From: Ophioderma brevispina
Lineage: Eukaryota; Echinodermata; Ophiuroidea; Amphilepidida; Ophiodermatidae
Assembly: GCA_023653785.1 (NCBI GenBank)
Contig: JAMKCH010012370.1
Coordinates: 1 to 64,000, forward strand
Length of the DNA: 64,000 nt
Reading direction: 5' to 3'
The notes under the pieces are model-generated. The model had not been told where the DNA came from, ran no database searches, and saw only the letters and a list, made by a program, of their open reading frames with translations. This document shows, in pieces, positions 1 to 11,005 of the stretch; the stretch's first letter is position 1; each line of letters begins with the position of its first letter. The position numbers were made by a program, and so were the translations under genes.

Positions 1-170
1 TTTCTGTTTTGTAGAAGCTTGGCATATTTTAAGAGTTGATTTTCACACAGACATTATTTGTTTGCACCTCAATTACGTTCAGACTCCAATTGGGCGCCAT
101 CTTCTGAGCCGTAGTCAGAAACCTAAAAAAATATGATGATTAAATAAGTTAGATACATCTTTAAACAATA
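1..170. other. Non-coding, nothing recognised
   Basis: AT-rich sequence with no convincing coding frame. Homology to the repeat copy near 33.65 kb begins only at about position 170. Confidence 0.4.
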
Positions 171-174
171 CCAT

Positions 175-700
175 CACAGTTTTGAAGAACTCCCCCCCAT
201 TATCAATTGAGCATGTTTGCACTGTAGTTGGTAATGTTTTGTACTTGTCTAGTAAACTAGTACCTGCAAATGGTAATGGTCGCAAAGATGATGTATATTT
301 GGTCATAAAAGAAGCATTTTGTAATTAGAATTGTCATATCCATTGTAATTTAACGCGGAGCTGGAAACGCCAAATTCCTTTCCACGTCCCCTTCATGTGA
401 GCAACTAGTTCCCACTCAGTCAAAATGACCTCTAACGGTGGAATTGCCTGAACCATAATGTACAACTAATGGATGAGCATAGACTTGGTACTTGGCTAAA
501 TTCCTTCTTTCGCGATACATACACAACCAGCTCGAGCTTTACCCTTCGCAGGTAGGGCCTATAATTTAATTCGCCATATCCATGCAACTGTGCAAATCTC
601 AAAATTTTTGAAAAATTGGGGGCGCCCTTCACAAAAGGTGCTGTATTATCTTTAAGATTAGTGCTAGTGATCCAGTTAGTGTTTTCAAAACATGCCCTTA
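175..700. repeat. Dispersed repeat, copy 1 (second copy at 33650-34197)
   Basis: The same order of diverged blocks occurs in direct orientation at 33650-34197. Each copy has a stretch about an A/T-rich inequality of 'gaagaactcccc/gaagagcgcccc', then 'tttgcac..agtt', then 'tgtaattagaattg', and ends with 'caaatttttgaaaaa.ttgggg' followed by a C-rich 'cgccttcacaaaa' block. The open minus-strand frame at 432-707 lies wholly inside the repeat and resembles no family I know, so I do not call it a gene. The 33.65-kb copy directly abuts the 3' end of a LINE. Confidence 0.55.
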
Positions 701-2820
701 ATGACATATGCTAAATATTGAGTAAGCTTCAATTGATCAGCCCATGTGTAATACAAGTAAAGACTTTGTATGTAAAATACCGGCATATACAGCAAATTTT
801 AGTTTTTTGGCCGGGTGGGGGGGTTGTTGAGCAACATACCAACTTCCTATACAAAATCTTTCAAATGACCCAATGCCACCATCCCTGAAGTGACGTATTA
901 AATTCCAAAATTTTTTGATTGTACCCCTTCTAATCCCCCCACCCTATGAGGAGTGGCACAACATAAATCTTTTCTTACTTTATATTTGACATTCTTTGAT
1001 ATATCAGACATACTCCATCCTTTTAAACGGACCAATTCTATGCAATATCCTCTAAGTTTAATACCCGGGAAGATTGTACAGTAGTCATGGGGTTTTTTCT
1101 TTTAAATGGTGTTTTCATTTAGTCAAACTTATTGATACAATTATGATTAAAGATTTAATTCATGCTTTAAGTTTATCGAAGTTCTTGGATATGCTTCTAT
1201 ATTGACATTCAAAGTCTGATGCTGCTAGGGTAGGAAGCTTGAACGAGAACGTGATCAGTGGTTGTAATGTAAGAATTTTTGGGGAATTATAATTGTTGGT
1301 TCATCCTTTAATTCTTGGATATCTTTCAATCTCAAGGGATAAAGGCCATCTCGTCAATTTCTAAAGTCAATAGTATTAATATCGAAATATTGGTGCAATC
1401 ATTAACTCCTCATTTTCATCCAGAAGGAACCTCATTTGTTCTGATACATTGACTACTGTCCATTCACTAGAGTAAAGTTTTATAAATATCTTGTAACTTT
1501 GCGTAATACACTTGTTTATGAAACATATCCTTTGCATGTTTCTTTACAAAATATATTCTTATGGCATTGTTTTATTGTTTTTTTTAGTGCATTGAACACA
1601 AACAGCCTGCTTAGACACAGACCGATAGTTTAAGCCCAACTAAAAATATATATAGTTTAACAAATAGTACAATATACACCTTAAAATTTTTATGTAATAG
1701 AGTCGGCAGTAATTTTCAATGACCCTGAGTACATAAACTCTGATGACCTTGCTGCCCATTAACACAATCATTGAAAAAATAAGTAGTATGCACCTTTCGT
1801 ATTTCCAGTAAATTAAATTTCAATGAATTGATCTTGAGTTCAGAGGAGGTAAATAAGGACCAGTTGAAGCACATTTGAATTGAAACATAACATTAGCAAG
1901 TTCAACTAAGGCGGAGAAGGAATCTGAGGTGCCCTAATATAATCAATAAAATCCACTTTAAGTAGTAAGGTGTGAGAGCTGAACAAGTATTTAAATTGAG
2001 GATTAGAGTAGCTGCAAACAAAAGAATCTTTCATGATTAAGCCCCCCCCCCCGGTAAGAATTGATTCCAATAATGTATTAAATGTTTGTATTTATTTATA
2101 CAGATCTAGCTTAAAGCTCTGTATTGAATACATGTAGTTTATACTCTACTCAGTGGTGTATGTATTTTATCAAAGGATTTTATGTCACATATTGGACACA
2201 AGAAATTGGAATTGAGTAAAAACAGTTAAGCGTGAAGTGTTGGCTATGTGGCTGCAGTAATTAGTGTATACCAGTACCACATGTTCGGATAAGATGGTAC
2301 CTTGCCGATCATAGCGCTTGCAGATAGTTAGAAACTCGATGGCTTCCTATACGTGCAAAAGAGTAGAGGGCACCAGCGAAGATCAGCAAGGTCAAACTTA
2401 CCAAAGCACGAATAAAATGTCTACAACGAAAGGTCACCGGATTTAATGTATGCATGGCCTAAGTGTTATCACGCCTCTATAACTAGTCAAGTGGATTAAT
2501 AAGCCGACGTCGAAGGTGAAAAGAAACCTATAAGATTTGTACAGTGTTTTCGCATGCAAAACGAATGTAGATGTTCATGATTGTAAACACACGTCTTTAA
2601 CTCTTTAGAAATCTTGAAGAACAATATTACTACAATGCACATTCGCGACTTTAATCTTTACCTATACGGATTATATACAAATCTTTTTCGTCTAAAGCAA
2701 TCACACAGTTCCTAAATCTAACTTCTAGAAAGACACCCATGTATTTCGTTTGTCCAAGCAATCCTATGAAAATTTCATGAGATATCTACTTCGGGTTAAA
2801 AAAACCCATAGCAAAGCGGG
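701..2820. other. Non-coding region
   Basis: No coding block found on either strand. It contains G-rich (near 818-830) and C-rich (2041-2052) homopolymer tracts and otherwise AT-rich unique-looking sequence. Confidence 0.4.
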
Positions 2821-2829
2821 TCCCTACTA

Positions 2830-3060
2830 AAACCGGATCGGCCGGATCTACGGATCTGCGGACTCGGATGCGATCTACGGAGTTCGGACTCGGACACTGG
2901 ACTCGGACACGGATGACTAGTATTGGAATCACATACGGATACGCCAGTCTAACATGTTGAAATACGATTACGCCTAGGCTACATACCATTATGTTTCGGA
3001 TTACTACTCGTATACTCGGACTCGGACTATTCTGTTTTCTTATACTAGTATACTTGGGAC
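2830..3060. repeat. Degenerate short-period tandem repeat (ggactcggac-like)
   Basis: Imperfect reiterations of 'ggactcgga(c/t)' and 'cggatctac/cggatctgcgg' run through this interval, densest at 2850-2920 and 3010-3070. They give the minus-strand frame at 2786-3178 an artificial S/R/V-rich composition. Related 'ggatccatgg' doublets occur at 3233-3257. Confidence 0.55.
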
Positions 3061-3258
3061 TTGGACTCACGACTATGATGTCGTAGAAGGAAAGCTGCAA
3101 CACCGTCTTTTGTTTGATCCATGGAATCGCGTCTTGATCGCGTTGAAAAAGACTGAACGCGTACACAAAATTGATCACGCGCTCATGTTACAATACACTT
3201 CGGTAAATTAAATAGCGCCAGCCACGGATAACGGATCCATGGGTGTCGGATCCATGGT

Positions 3259-3297
<39 letters not shown>
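3259..3297. repeat. Poly-T tract of about 38 nt
   Basis: An uninterrupted T run, followed directly by coding-like sequence on the + strand. It could be a poly-A tail of a minus-strand retroposed sequence or a simple homopolymer. Its exact length is unreliable in a noisy assembly. Confidence 0.8.
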
Positions 3298-3439
3298 CCG
3301 GAGAACTTTATGTATATAAAGTAGACGGGCCGATCAGAAAAGATGATGGAGGGCTGATGGATACGTTGGGTCAACGCGGGTGTAGGAGTAAGCCCAAAAA
3401 AAGACCTTTGTTAAGAAGAACGCCTTTTTTACTTCAAAG

Positions 3440-5410
3440 AATGGGGCGATATGGACCGTGACGACAAACGGGAGGTGCGTCATCAAGTGGGGCCGTTCAA
3501 AACCAGCTGAAATTCGGAATTATGCCATCTTTACGATCCGCAGAGCAAGAAGTACCTTAACAAACCAGGCTCACGTTGTCTATAAAGAAAAAGTAAACAA
3601 TACTGCAACTGAAGGTCATGTGGCGGTGTCGGCACCAAAACATCTTAAACCAGATACAAAAACGTAAGTGAGAAGGTAAAGGCACTAAGACGGCTGACAA
3701 AAGATGGCCATCATAAACATCACGGCATTGCGTTAGAGACCCCGCATATGTCCACTTAATACAAACAGTCCCGGATACTATGGTATTTGGGAACACAGAC
3801 CATCATAGATTGCGCAAATGAAATATGTCCCTCATAGACCTGAATTTTTATTTCAGTTATATACAACCTTCACTTTAGGAGTTTTACCTAAGTGTGCTTT
3901 TAACGAATGTAACCTTCAGTCAATTGCCGGCGGTACCCGTTTCGTTTCTTTTACACAAGAAAAAAATTAACGTCGGTTCACAAAATATTTTTGACCAGGT
4001 TTTCACAAACATTCCCAAACATACAAATGTCCCCATAGTTGTAGATGACGAAGTTGCCATCAACAAGGCTTTATGGATGCCACAAAACTCCAAGTTGTAT
4101 GCCTCTGATCCTGTCACCGCATCACCACCAACCTGTCGAGGGATTAAACTTTTATAAAGACCTGCTTGCGTGGGAAAGAGGTACGAAGACGTCATCATGG
4201 TATCACTCCGTATGCTCCAGGACTATTACCTCTGCGAAAACCATACGGGGCAAATCAGGTTTGGGTAACTTTGAGCTTTGTGAAAAACATTAAACAATTC
4301 AACATCAAATGTGAGATATGGTTCTTCCATCAGTCTATTTAATCCAGGCGACATAGTAAAATCAATCCGGGAGAAGGACTTCCTTAACATCGGGATGATA
4401 AACCTGTGGACCTCAAACACAAATACACAAGGCACTTCAAATTGTGAAATCTGATGGAATCAGTTTAGTTCAAAGCTCGGTGTATACACCACCCCCAGTA
4501 CAAGGTCAAGCACATTAATGTGTTCAACGTCAAAATGAATCCTTTGACATGCTCTTGCGGACTAAAGGGGGACCAGTGCATTCACAGATTAGCGGTCCTT
4601 CTTGCCCAGAGGTTCGAAGTTGACTTCTGATGGGCCTATCAAAGAAATCAATCTAAACGCATTAAAACGCGAAAGGAAAGGGAAAAAATCAGGGAGAAAG
4701 ATTCCTCGCTCGGTGTGATGTGGACCAACATGTGACAGCTGCACCGGACAGGACAGCTGCCTGTGAGTGACCCGAAGCCATATAACTGTTAGCGACTCTA
4801 CGGCAAAACCCCAACAAGACTGGGTTTATAACAAGAGATAAGAGTAGGATTGAAATGATCGGGACCGAAATAATAACTAGGGGATGGGGAAAACTAAATG
4901 GACTATGGGATCGTATCATTGCTGTGTCATCTTGCCTTTCTCAAACATCATTACAAAGTGAAGGGACTTACAGCACTTGTGCATATTTCGTCTAGCCTGA
5001 AACACTTTAAAGTCAGCGGGGTGAATGGTTTCAAATAGTAAAACACCCCTCCCCATCCATTGCCGGCTCTCCATGGATCTTGCTTAACACTAGCGTACCC
5101 AGAATTCAAAAGAAGAAATACCAAATAGTTCAAGATCTATGACAGTTGTGTATGTACGGGACGGGTCAGTGTCCGATAGCACTTATCGGCCATCGAAGCT
5201 ATCTTATATGCACCCAAATCTATCGGGAAATTGGATTATAAATAAAGATACATGAAATGTGAAAATCAGCCCAATTTGAGCGTGATGTGGTATACATGCA
5301 TTGCGAACTTGGTAATGCTGCTGAACGATATCGATCCAGCAGAAATAACGTACATGGTCCGATGTCTGAGAGACAGCATTAGTGATGTTTAGAAGTGCAA
5401 TCATTCACCA
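3440..5410 (+). pseudogene. Decayed SWIM-type zinc-finger protein, possibly MULE-transposase related
   Basis: Several + strand coding-like blocks lie in order but in shifting frames. A basic N-terminal block (3440-3585) reads ..GPFKTS.. and ..YDPQSKKYLNKPGSRC... A second block (about 3585-3665) contains TEGHVAVSAPKHLKPDTKT. The strongest evidence is at 4544-4620, where MNPLTCSCGLKGDQCIHRLA matches the SWIM zinc-finger pattern CxCx(n)CxH (Cys codons at 4550, 4556 and 4577; His codon at 4583). A lysine/arginine-rich tail follows at 4650-4700. A further block at 5275-5390 contains VMWYTCIANLVMLLNDIDPA and EITYMVRCLRDSISDV and may be from the same protein. SWIM fingers occur in MULE transposases and in host proteins; no DDE domain is visible, so the origin is open. 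At least four frame changes and in-frame stops are present. Confidence 0.5.
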
Positions 5411-6372
5411 CCCTTCAGTACATAAGTTAGATAAATAGACGAAACATTCTACACAAAACAATAGTAGAAACGCCATCATTCAAACAATCAAAGAACAAAC
5501 GTCAAAAGCCGTCCACCCGAATCTCATTCCATGCCCCAAACAACATCGCCCGTATCTCAGGTTCCTTGGCCCAAACGCATCCACCAGTATTCAGTTCCCT
5601 GCCCAAGAGCTCAATCGACACCAATAAGAAACAAAAATCAAAAGTGCGCTTCCAGTCTACTTCACAACGAGGAAGGAGGTTGAAAAAGAAGAGACTATCA
5701 CAGTGTTCTTATTATTAAGCCTGGTTAATTGAATAAATACAAAAATAAAATAATAGTGTCTGTCTTTAATGACATAAAATTATTGCGTGTTGACAAGGAA
5801 TAGGATCTAGCATTACATACCATCTTTTTTGTGTTTTTTTGACTCGGTCATCGTGTACATCACCGTCTGGAAAAAAATAATAAATGAAATGGGGCGCGAT
5901 TTATGTTTGAGAATAATAAACAACCGCCGGACACGGATTCAATGCAAACGTTTCACGGATCGACTCTTTCTTCGGAAATGGTAAAGTATTTGTAGTTAAA
6001 GTCCATGAAGTTATAGTTCACATTATACTACAAACCTTACACAATGTTGAGAACAGGCGTATCTTTTTGATGCTTAATTTCTCCTACGTTACTTCGAATC
6101 CGCAGAGCCGTGCTCGGGATCAGGATAGGGTTTAGTATTGCTAGCAAAGCCGGTCTCCGACAGGTGAAAAGTAAGCAGCTGGATTCAAATACAAAATGGC
6201 TGACCCCCCAAATACCACCAAGCTCCCTCAACTATCCGCTATATCTCGTGTTTAAACGCTTTGAGATTTTCGCCTCCTGCTGACTTTGCAAAGTTTGTGG
6301 AAGGCTGGTTGTACAGAGCCAAGACTGTGCGAAAGAAGAACAAGTGCTTTTTGGTGAACTCGGCTTCACAGG
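5411..6372. other. Mostly non-coding region
   Basis: The first 300 bases (to about 5720) translate on + as a basic, Ser/Lys-rich stretch ending in RGRRLKKKRLS. This could be the tail of the preceding pseudogene but is too weak to claim. The remainder shows no coding signal. Confidence 0.3.
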
Positions 6373-6595
6373 AACATTAAATTAAGTGACCAAGGGGGGG
6401 GGGGGGTTCCTAGGGACCGCCAAATTTGGTGCGCGTGGCCGCTTTACGCGGGGTTTCGCGCCGAAATTTTTGTAATTGTCGATTTTAAATGACGCTTCTT
6501 TCATACCAAAAAAAATAAATCGGCCAAGCTGTTAAGAGGTTATGAGTGAGGGTACCATGGGAGCCCCCCCCCCCCCCCTTGGGCACTAACGTGAA
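6373..6595. mobile_element. Short foldback element with poly-G / poly-C ends
   Basis: The left end reads 'aagtgaccaagggg..' into a G run, then 'ttcctaggga'. The right end reads 'taccatgggagccc..' into a C run, then 'ttgggcacta'. The two ends are approximately inverted complements of each other. A similar arrangement ('tttggtcctagggacc' and 'actatggagcccgcgg..cctggtcacttaag') bounds 23838-24005. This looks like a MITE-like family, non-autonomous and without an ORF. Confidence 0.45.
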
Positions 6596-8323
6596 GTCAA
6601 CTGTATAATATTAAAAAAATCAAAGAACCAAAGCAAATTTTTTTTGACTGATATATGTTCACACATACATATAAGTAAACAAATAATAGTGACATTAAAA
6701 AGATTAACCCCTTTGAATGTGATGAAAAACAAACAATTCAGTTGTAGACGTTGCTAAACCGTTACTGTACAAAGTCATGGGACAAATAAGGGGATATTTT
6801 GCAACACCCGTTAAAATTACAGGATTCCTAAAACTTCAAGTTTTTTGTTAGGGGCCGTTCATTAATAAGAGGGAGGGGGAGGGGGAATTCCAAGTTGGTT
6901 TGGAAAAATTATGCAACCCCCCTATTACCACAATGTAAAATTACACAAACACCCTACTGCAACATGTGAAAATTTACACCCCCCCCAGGCAGAGAGTTCA
7001 GATCACTGATATTATATAGGCCTAATGTTTAACGCCGGTTAAATGGTGGCAGTGGCACACAAGAGGGTACAGGCAATGAAAAAGGATCTGAGGGGGGCGG
7101 CAGGGGAGGGCAAGGGGAACGATGGCGGCAAAAAGGGGGCCCTGGGAAAGGCAAACAGTTTTCATAACCAAATAAAAAGTCAAAGTCAAAGTTTCCCATT
7201 CCAAAATAGTGATGCACTTAATAAAGGTCCTGTCCTGTCTTCGCTTTGAAAGTTTCCAAATCATGTAAGGATTTTTATTGTATTCATTCATCACTTTACT
7301 ATTAAGAATCTTCTGTTTTTCTCTTCTCATCCTATCACTGCCTCTCATGTTTCGTGTCTGAAATATCTCGAACTTGCTGCCAGCGACGTAAAGTTCTTTT
7401 TGACATGGGGGGGGGTTGATGAAATTTATGAAGAAACAGGTTTTGCTGGAAAAGCATCGCTTACTAGCACATATGCGCGCGATGCGCGCTAAAAGTTTTG
7501 CCATTTGGAAGCTTAAATCCTTACTGAATGTAATTTAATTAAAACAAAATGCGCCGCGGACGCGCGGGCATTAACAATTTTTAAACTATTATGTAAATAT
7601 GAGGTTAGTTTTGGTCAAAACGGATGAACAGGCATCAACATGGGTGATGATCATATTGACCATCACCCTAATTCCCCCCGGATTTACGCCTATGCTGCCT
7701 GTAGACATGGACAATAACCCTTCTGATCGTGTCTTTCTTGTTTCCTGTAGTGGGTAATTTATAGTGATCAACTGCTCACCTAGGAAAACATACACCAACG
7801 AGGGCGAAGCCCGAGGGTGAGCAATGATCTAATTGACGAAGGTTAGTTTAACTTGACTCACTATGTCGTAGCCTACGCTGCATAAACTCTTATCTAAATT
7901 TTATTCCACAGCACCAGTAGCAAATTATGTCTCTTTGCTGATTTCTGGTTTAAAGAAAAGTCTTCTCATGGACAACTGTATTGCACTAGGAATTCCTATC
8001 AACTGACCCGTCTCGCAAGGTCATGAAGTTAGACGTTACGCTGGTTCTCTGCAACTTTGGTCTCTCCCCATTTCACAATTAATAGTCTGAGCCATGACGC
8101 GAAGCCGAGACGCGTGGAACCAGCGTAGTCAGCATTCCGTCAGCGTTTGGTTTTTGATTCGCACTGGGAAGACATTTAAGCTTGAGAAGTCAATTCTTCT
8201 TGGCTTTTTACATGAAGAGTAAAATCCTGTGATTATAGTGAATATTCGAACTCAAGATAGTCCTCAGTGTCTTTATAGACTTCCGTTTCGAGTCCACATG
8301 CTTCAAATATAGTAGGGGATCGT
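6596..8323. other. Non-coding, repeat-derived sequence
   Basis: Includes G/C homopolymer runs, a 'gcgcgcgatgcgcgct' palindromic motif near 7470-7490, and a 13-bp inverted pair, 'acgctggttc' (near 8038) and 'gaaccagcgt' (near 8117). The 160-codon minus frame at 7022-7504 is low complexity at both ends and matches nothing I know. Confidence 0.35.
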
Positions 8324-8368
8324 GGGATAGGCTGGCGGGTAAAAAAAAAAAAATCCCGCAGCCTATTC
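8324..8368. repeat. Small hairpin with A13 loop
   Basis: Arms 'gggataggctggcgggt' (8324-8340) and 'atcccgcagcctattc' (8353-8368) pair with one bulge around an A-only loop. Function unknown. Confidence 0.6.
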
Positions 8369-8538
8369 ATTCGTACGGTAATAGAATAGAAAGCATTTTG
8401 AATACACTATTTCCCAGACCCTCGCGGTGCCACGCTCGAGGTTTGGTTTATGAACTACATCTTTATGATGTTGAGATATTTGTTCATCATGACTATACAG
8501 CTTTCCAATCTCCCTGTTTATCTAATTTTGTCCCCATT

Positions 8539-8790
8539 CTATTCATGATATTCCTTATTTTTGATTTTGTTTCTTTTCCCCCTTTGTCGCTCCATGGCTC
8601 TCATTCTTTTCGTTGCAAGTTCATCACAATTCAAGATATCTCTGACTAGTATTTCATCAACTATGTGTTTTTTGACTAATCTCTTTATGCTGTCATGATC
8701 CTCTAAAGCATTGAGTTTTTCCGCCCAAACATCATCTTCAATGGCATGCGGATGGAAGTTGTCCTGGCTTCCTTTTAGGCCTCTTCTTCA
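8539..8790 (-). pseudogene. Unrecognised coding-like fragment, Lys/Glu/Arg-rich
   Basis: On the minus strand an open frame of about 75 codons ends at a stop at 8539-8541. It reads, in part, HPHAIEDDVWAEKLNALEDH, then KRLVKKHIVDEILVRDILNC, then MRAMERQRGKRNK. It has strong codon-like composition (acidic/basic helical pattern) and no initiating Met near its start. Just upstream, one frame change away, VKKRPKRKPGQ continues the basic character. Product family not recognised. It could be an exon, a transposon remnant or chance. Confidence 0.35.
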
Positions 8791-10840
8791 CACCATACAA
8801 ATATGTATAACCCCAGCCAAATTGTATCATTCTTTTTGGCAAATCTAATGAATTTCACATGTGTGTGTGTATTTTGGATTTTGCTTTCTTTTCTCTTAGG
8901 AAGGAACCAAATTTTACATGACCCCCCCTCCCCTACAAAAAATTACATGACCCCCCCTATTTGGCCAATCAAAATTTACATGCCCCCCATTGTCCCCAGC
9001 CCCCTCCCTTGTAATTAATGGGCGGGTTTCTTAAATATATGTATTTTGGTCTTCTAGAGTGATGCAACATAAAATAAGTTTTCAAAAGTTTGATGTAAGC
9101 GACAGAGGCTCATTTGATTTTCCGTCTTTTTGCCTTTTTTCTTTGCGCAGTGTTTTGAAACAGTGATTTTTAAAGGGGTTTTGCCCCTAATTTGCAGCCC
9201 CAATAAAAAATTTCCATTTTTTAAATTGCTGATTTGGGGTTGTCTATGACCTTATCACATTGGTATAAATTTCTACAAAAATTCCCTCGGGAAAGTGTTT
9301 CCTTAGCGGGGGTCCCATGGAATCCCCCCCTTGGGCCCAACGTTGTGAAACCCCTTGTCACTTAGTGTTAATCCCTGGAATGTATCGTGTGCGAGGGAAA
9401 CACCATTGGATGTGGGGTGAGTGTCATGTTGTCAAGGTGTTATATCATGTGCAAAATAGTATTTTAGCCTAATAAATCTTGTTGAAATTTTGTATTAATA
9501 GAAAATGTTACTTTTTGATATAACATTCATACGCATAGTATATCCTACATATGTGTGGTACATAGAATGACCTGTTGGACAGCTTAATTGGTGTGCTGAG
9601 GTACTAGCATTGTTGTGCACTGATCCCTGATCCTGTGTATGGTAGGCTTAGAGGCACATGTGGTAGACATGTGATGTGGTGTATTATGCATACAGTGAAA
9701 AAGCTAGTCTCTGATTGGTCAAATAAACGCTTTGCATTGATGGGGAGGGTGTCAAGATTTAAAGTCGTCCTTTGTCTGGAGTGTCGAGGAAAGTTTGTAA
9801 AGAAAATTGCAGTCATGAATATATGGAACTAAAAGAAGAATGAATTGGGGGGGTTAAAAAAAAAAGCAAGTGTCTCTGTTTAATTACAAGGACTCTAATG
9901 CTACGGACAAGGGCTCCGAACATGTAATTGTGTGTACGGTTCATATACCTAAGTGCGGTACATTGTGGTTCTCCGGCCGTAGGTAAAACGGGAAAAAAAA
10001 ACATCACACGGTGGAAGCGGAAAAGAGACAGAAGTAAAGGTAAAATTGTCATCAGAAAGCTACATCACTTTGTGGTCATTCACATATCGTCTTATGGTTC
10101 TCAAAATTGAAAGTGTTTCCTCAAGCAGCAGTTTTGACGTTCGTTCGTGTTTTCAAAAGGCGGCTTCGTTGACAGCTTTAAATGTAATTGCGATATGTTG
10201 GTGTTCTATCCTGGAAGCAGTGGGTCATCGACTGACTAACAAAGTTAAATTCTTTGTGGAGGTGTGTTTCAATTGTGGAGCTGGCAATTGGATAGATGAT
10301 CGCACTTTTCTACATAATTATGGTATAACCAGTTTGTGTATGTCTACTGCATCTTTGTGTGATTTTGGGTCGGGAAAGTGGCGTCCATTCATCTGGAGGC
10401 ATTCTGCAAGAAATAGGTTCATAAAAAAATTGCGCTGAAGAACGAGTACCGGGCAAAGATAAGTATATATTGTAGGGCGTCTTCATAAGTCACACAGATT
10501 TAATGTTAATTTCAATTTTTTGTAAGGTTTAGTTTATGTGAAATTTTATATTGTATTAAGTTTAATCTATTGCTTATTGCACCTTTGCAATTGTTTTTGA
10601 TATCAGAATTCTTATGAAATACTTCAACTTGGATTTTTCCAATATAGACTTTTTAATTTGTGTCTCTTTTATTTCTTTGAAAATTTGTAAAGATGAATTG
10701 ATTTTTGATTAAACAAAAAAAGTTGGATGTGTACCTATTAACGCCCCCGAGCATTGAACATTTGATATGGAGGTGATTTGTAATTGTGGCGAGGTAATGA
10801 CTTGGCATAGTTTGGTATCGGGCAGATTTATTGGAAGAGT
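8791..10840. other. Non-coding region
   Basis: Contains short C-rich runs spaced by 'attacatg' (about 8910-8985), typical of a decayed repeat. An open + frame at 10046-10438 (130 codons) is Cys/Trp-containing but shows no family resemblance or conserved motif. I leave it unannotated as a gene. Confidence 0.35.
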
Positions 10841-10844
10841 TTGC

Positions 10845-11005
10845 TAGCCGGCGATTAATAATGGGCGAGCTGTTATGGAGCGAGTTGATCTGGGCCAAGT
10901 CCCAAATGCGGCAGACAAAGTCAATAATACTGGGACGAATTAATATGGGGGATTTGCTATGTACGAGTTGGTACTGGGCGAGTTGGTATGGGCGGTTAGT
11001 TTCGT
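10845..11005. repeat. Degenerate minisatellite related to the 39-40 kb arrays
   Basis: Repeated 'tgggcgag(c/t)tgtta', 'tgggacgaatta' and 'tgggcgagttggtat' motifs with a period near 22-24 bp. They share the 'gggcgagtt' core with the arrays at 38995-39235 and (inverted) 40030-40262. Confidence 0.45.

Noticed and set aside
3243..3461. Plus frame with a poly-Phe stretch
   Set aside because: The Phe run is the poly-T tract; the start lies in a simple repeat.
7022..7504. 160-codon minus-strand open frame
   Set aside because: Pro/Cys-rich ends come from poly-purine repeats and a 'gcgcgcgatgcgcgc' motif; no domain and no coding neighbours.
10046..10438. 130-codon plus-strand open frame
   Set aside because: No recognisable domain, no splice or start context, and no conserved-looking motif. 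Chance length is possible in 64 kb of six frames.
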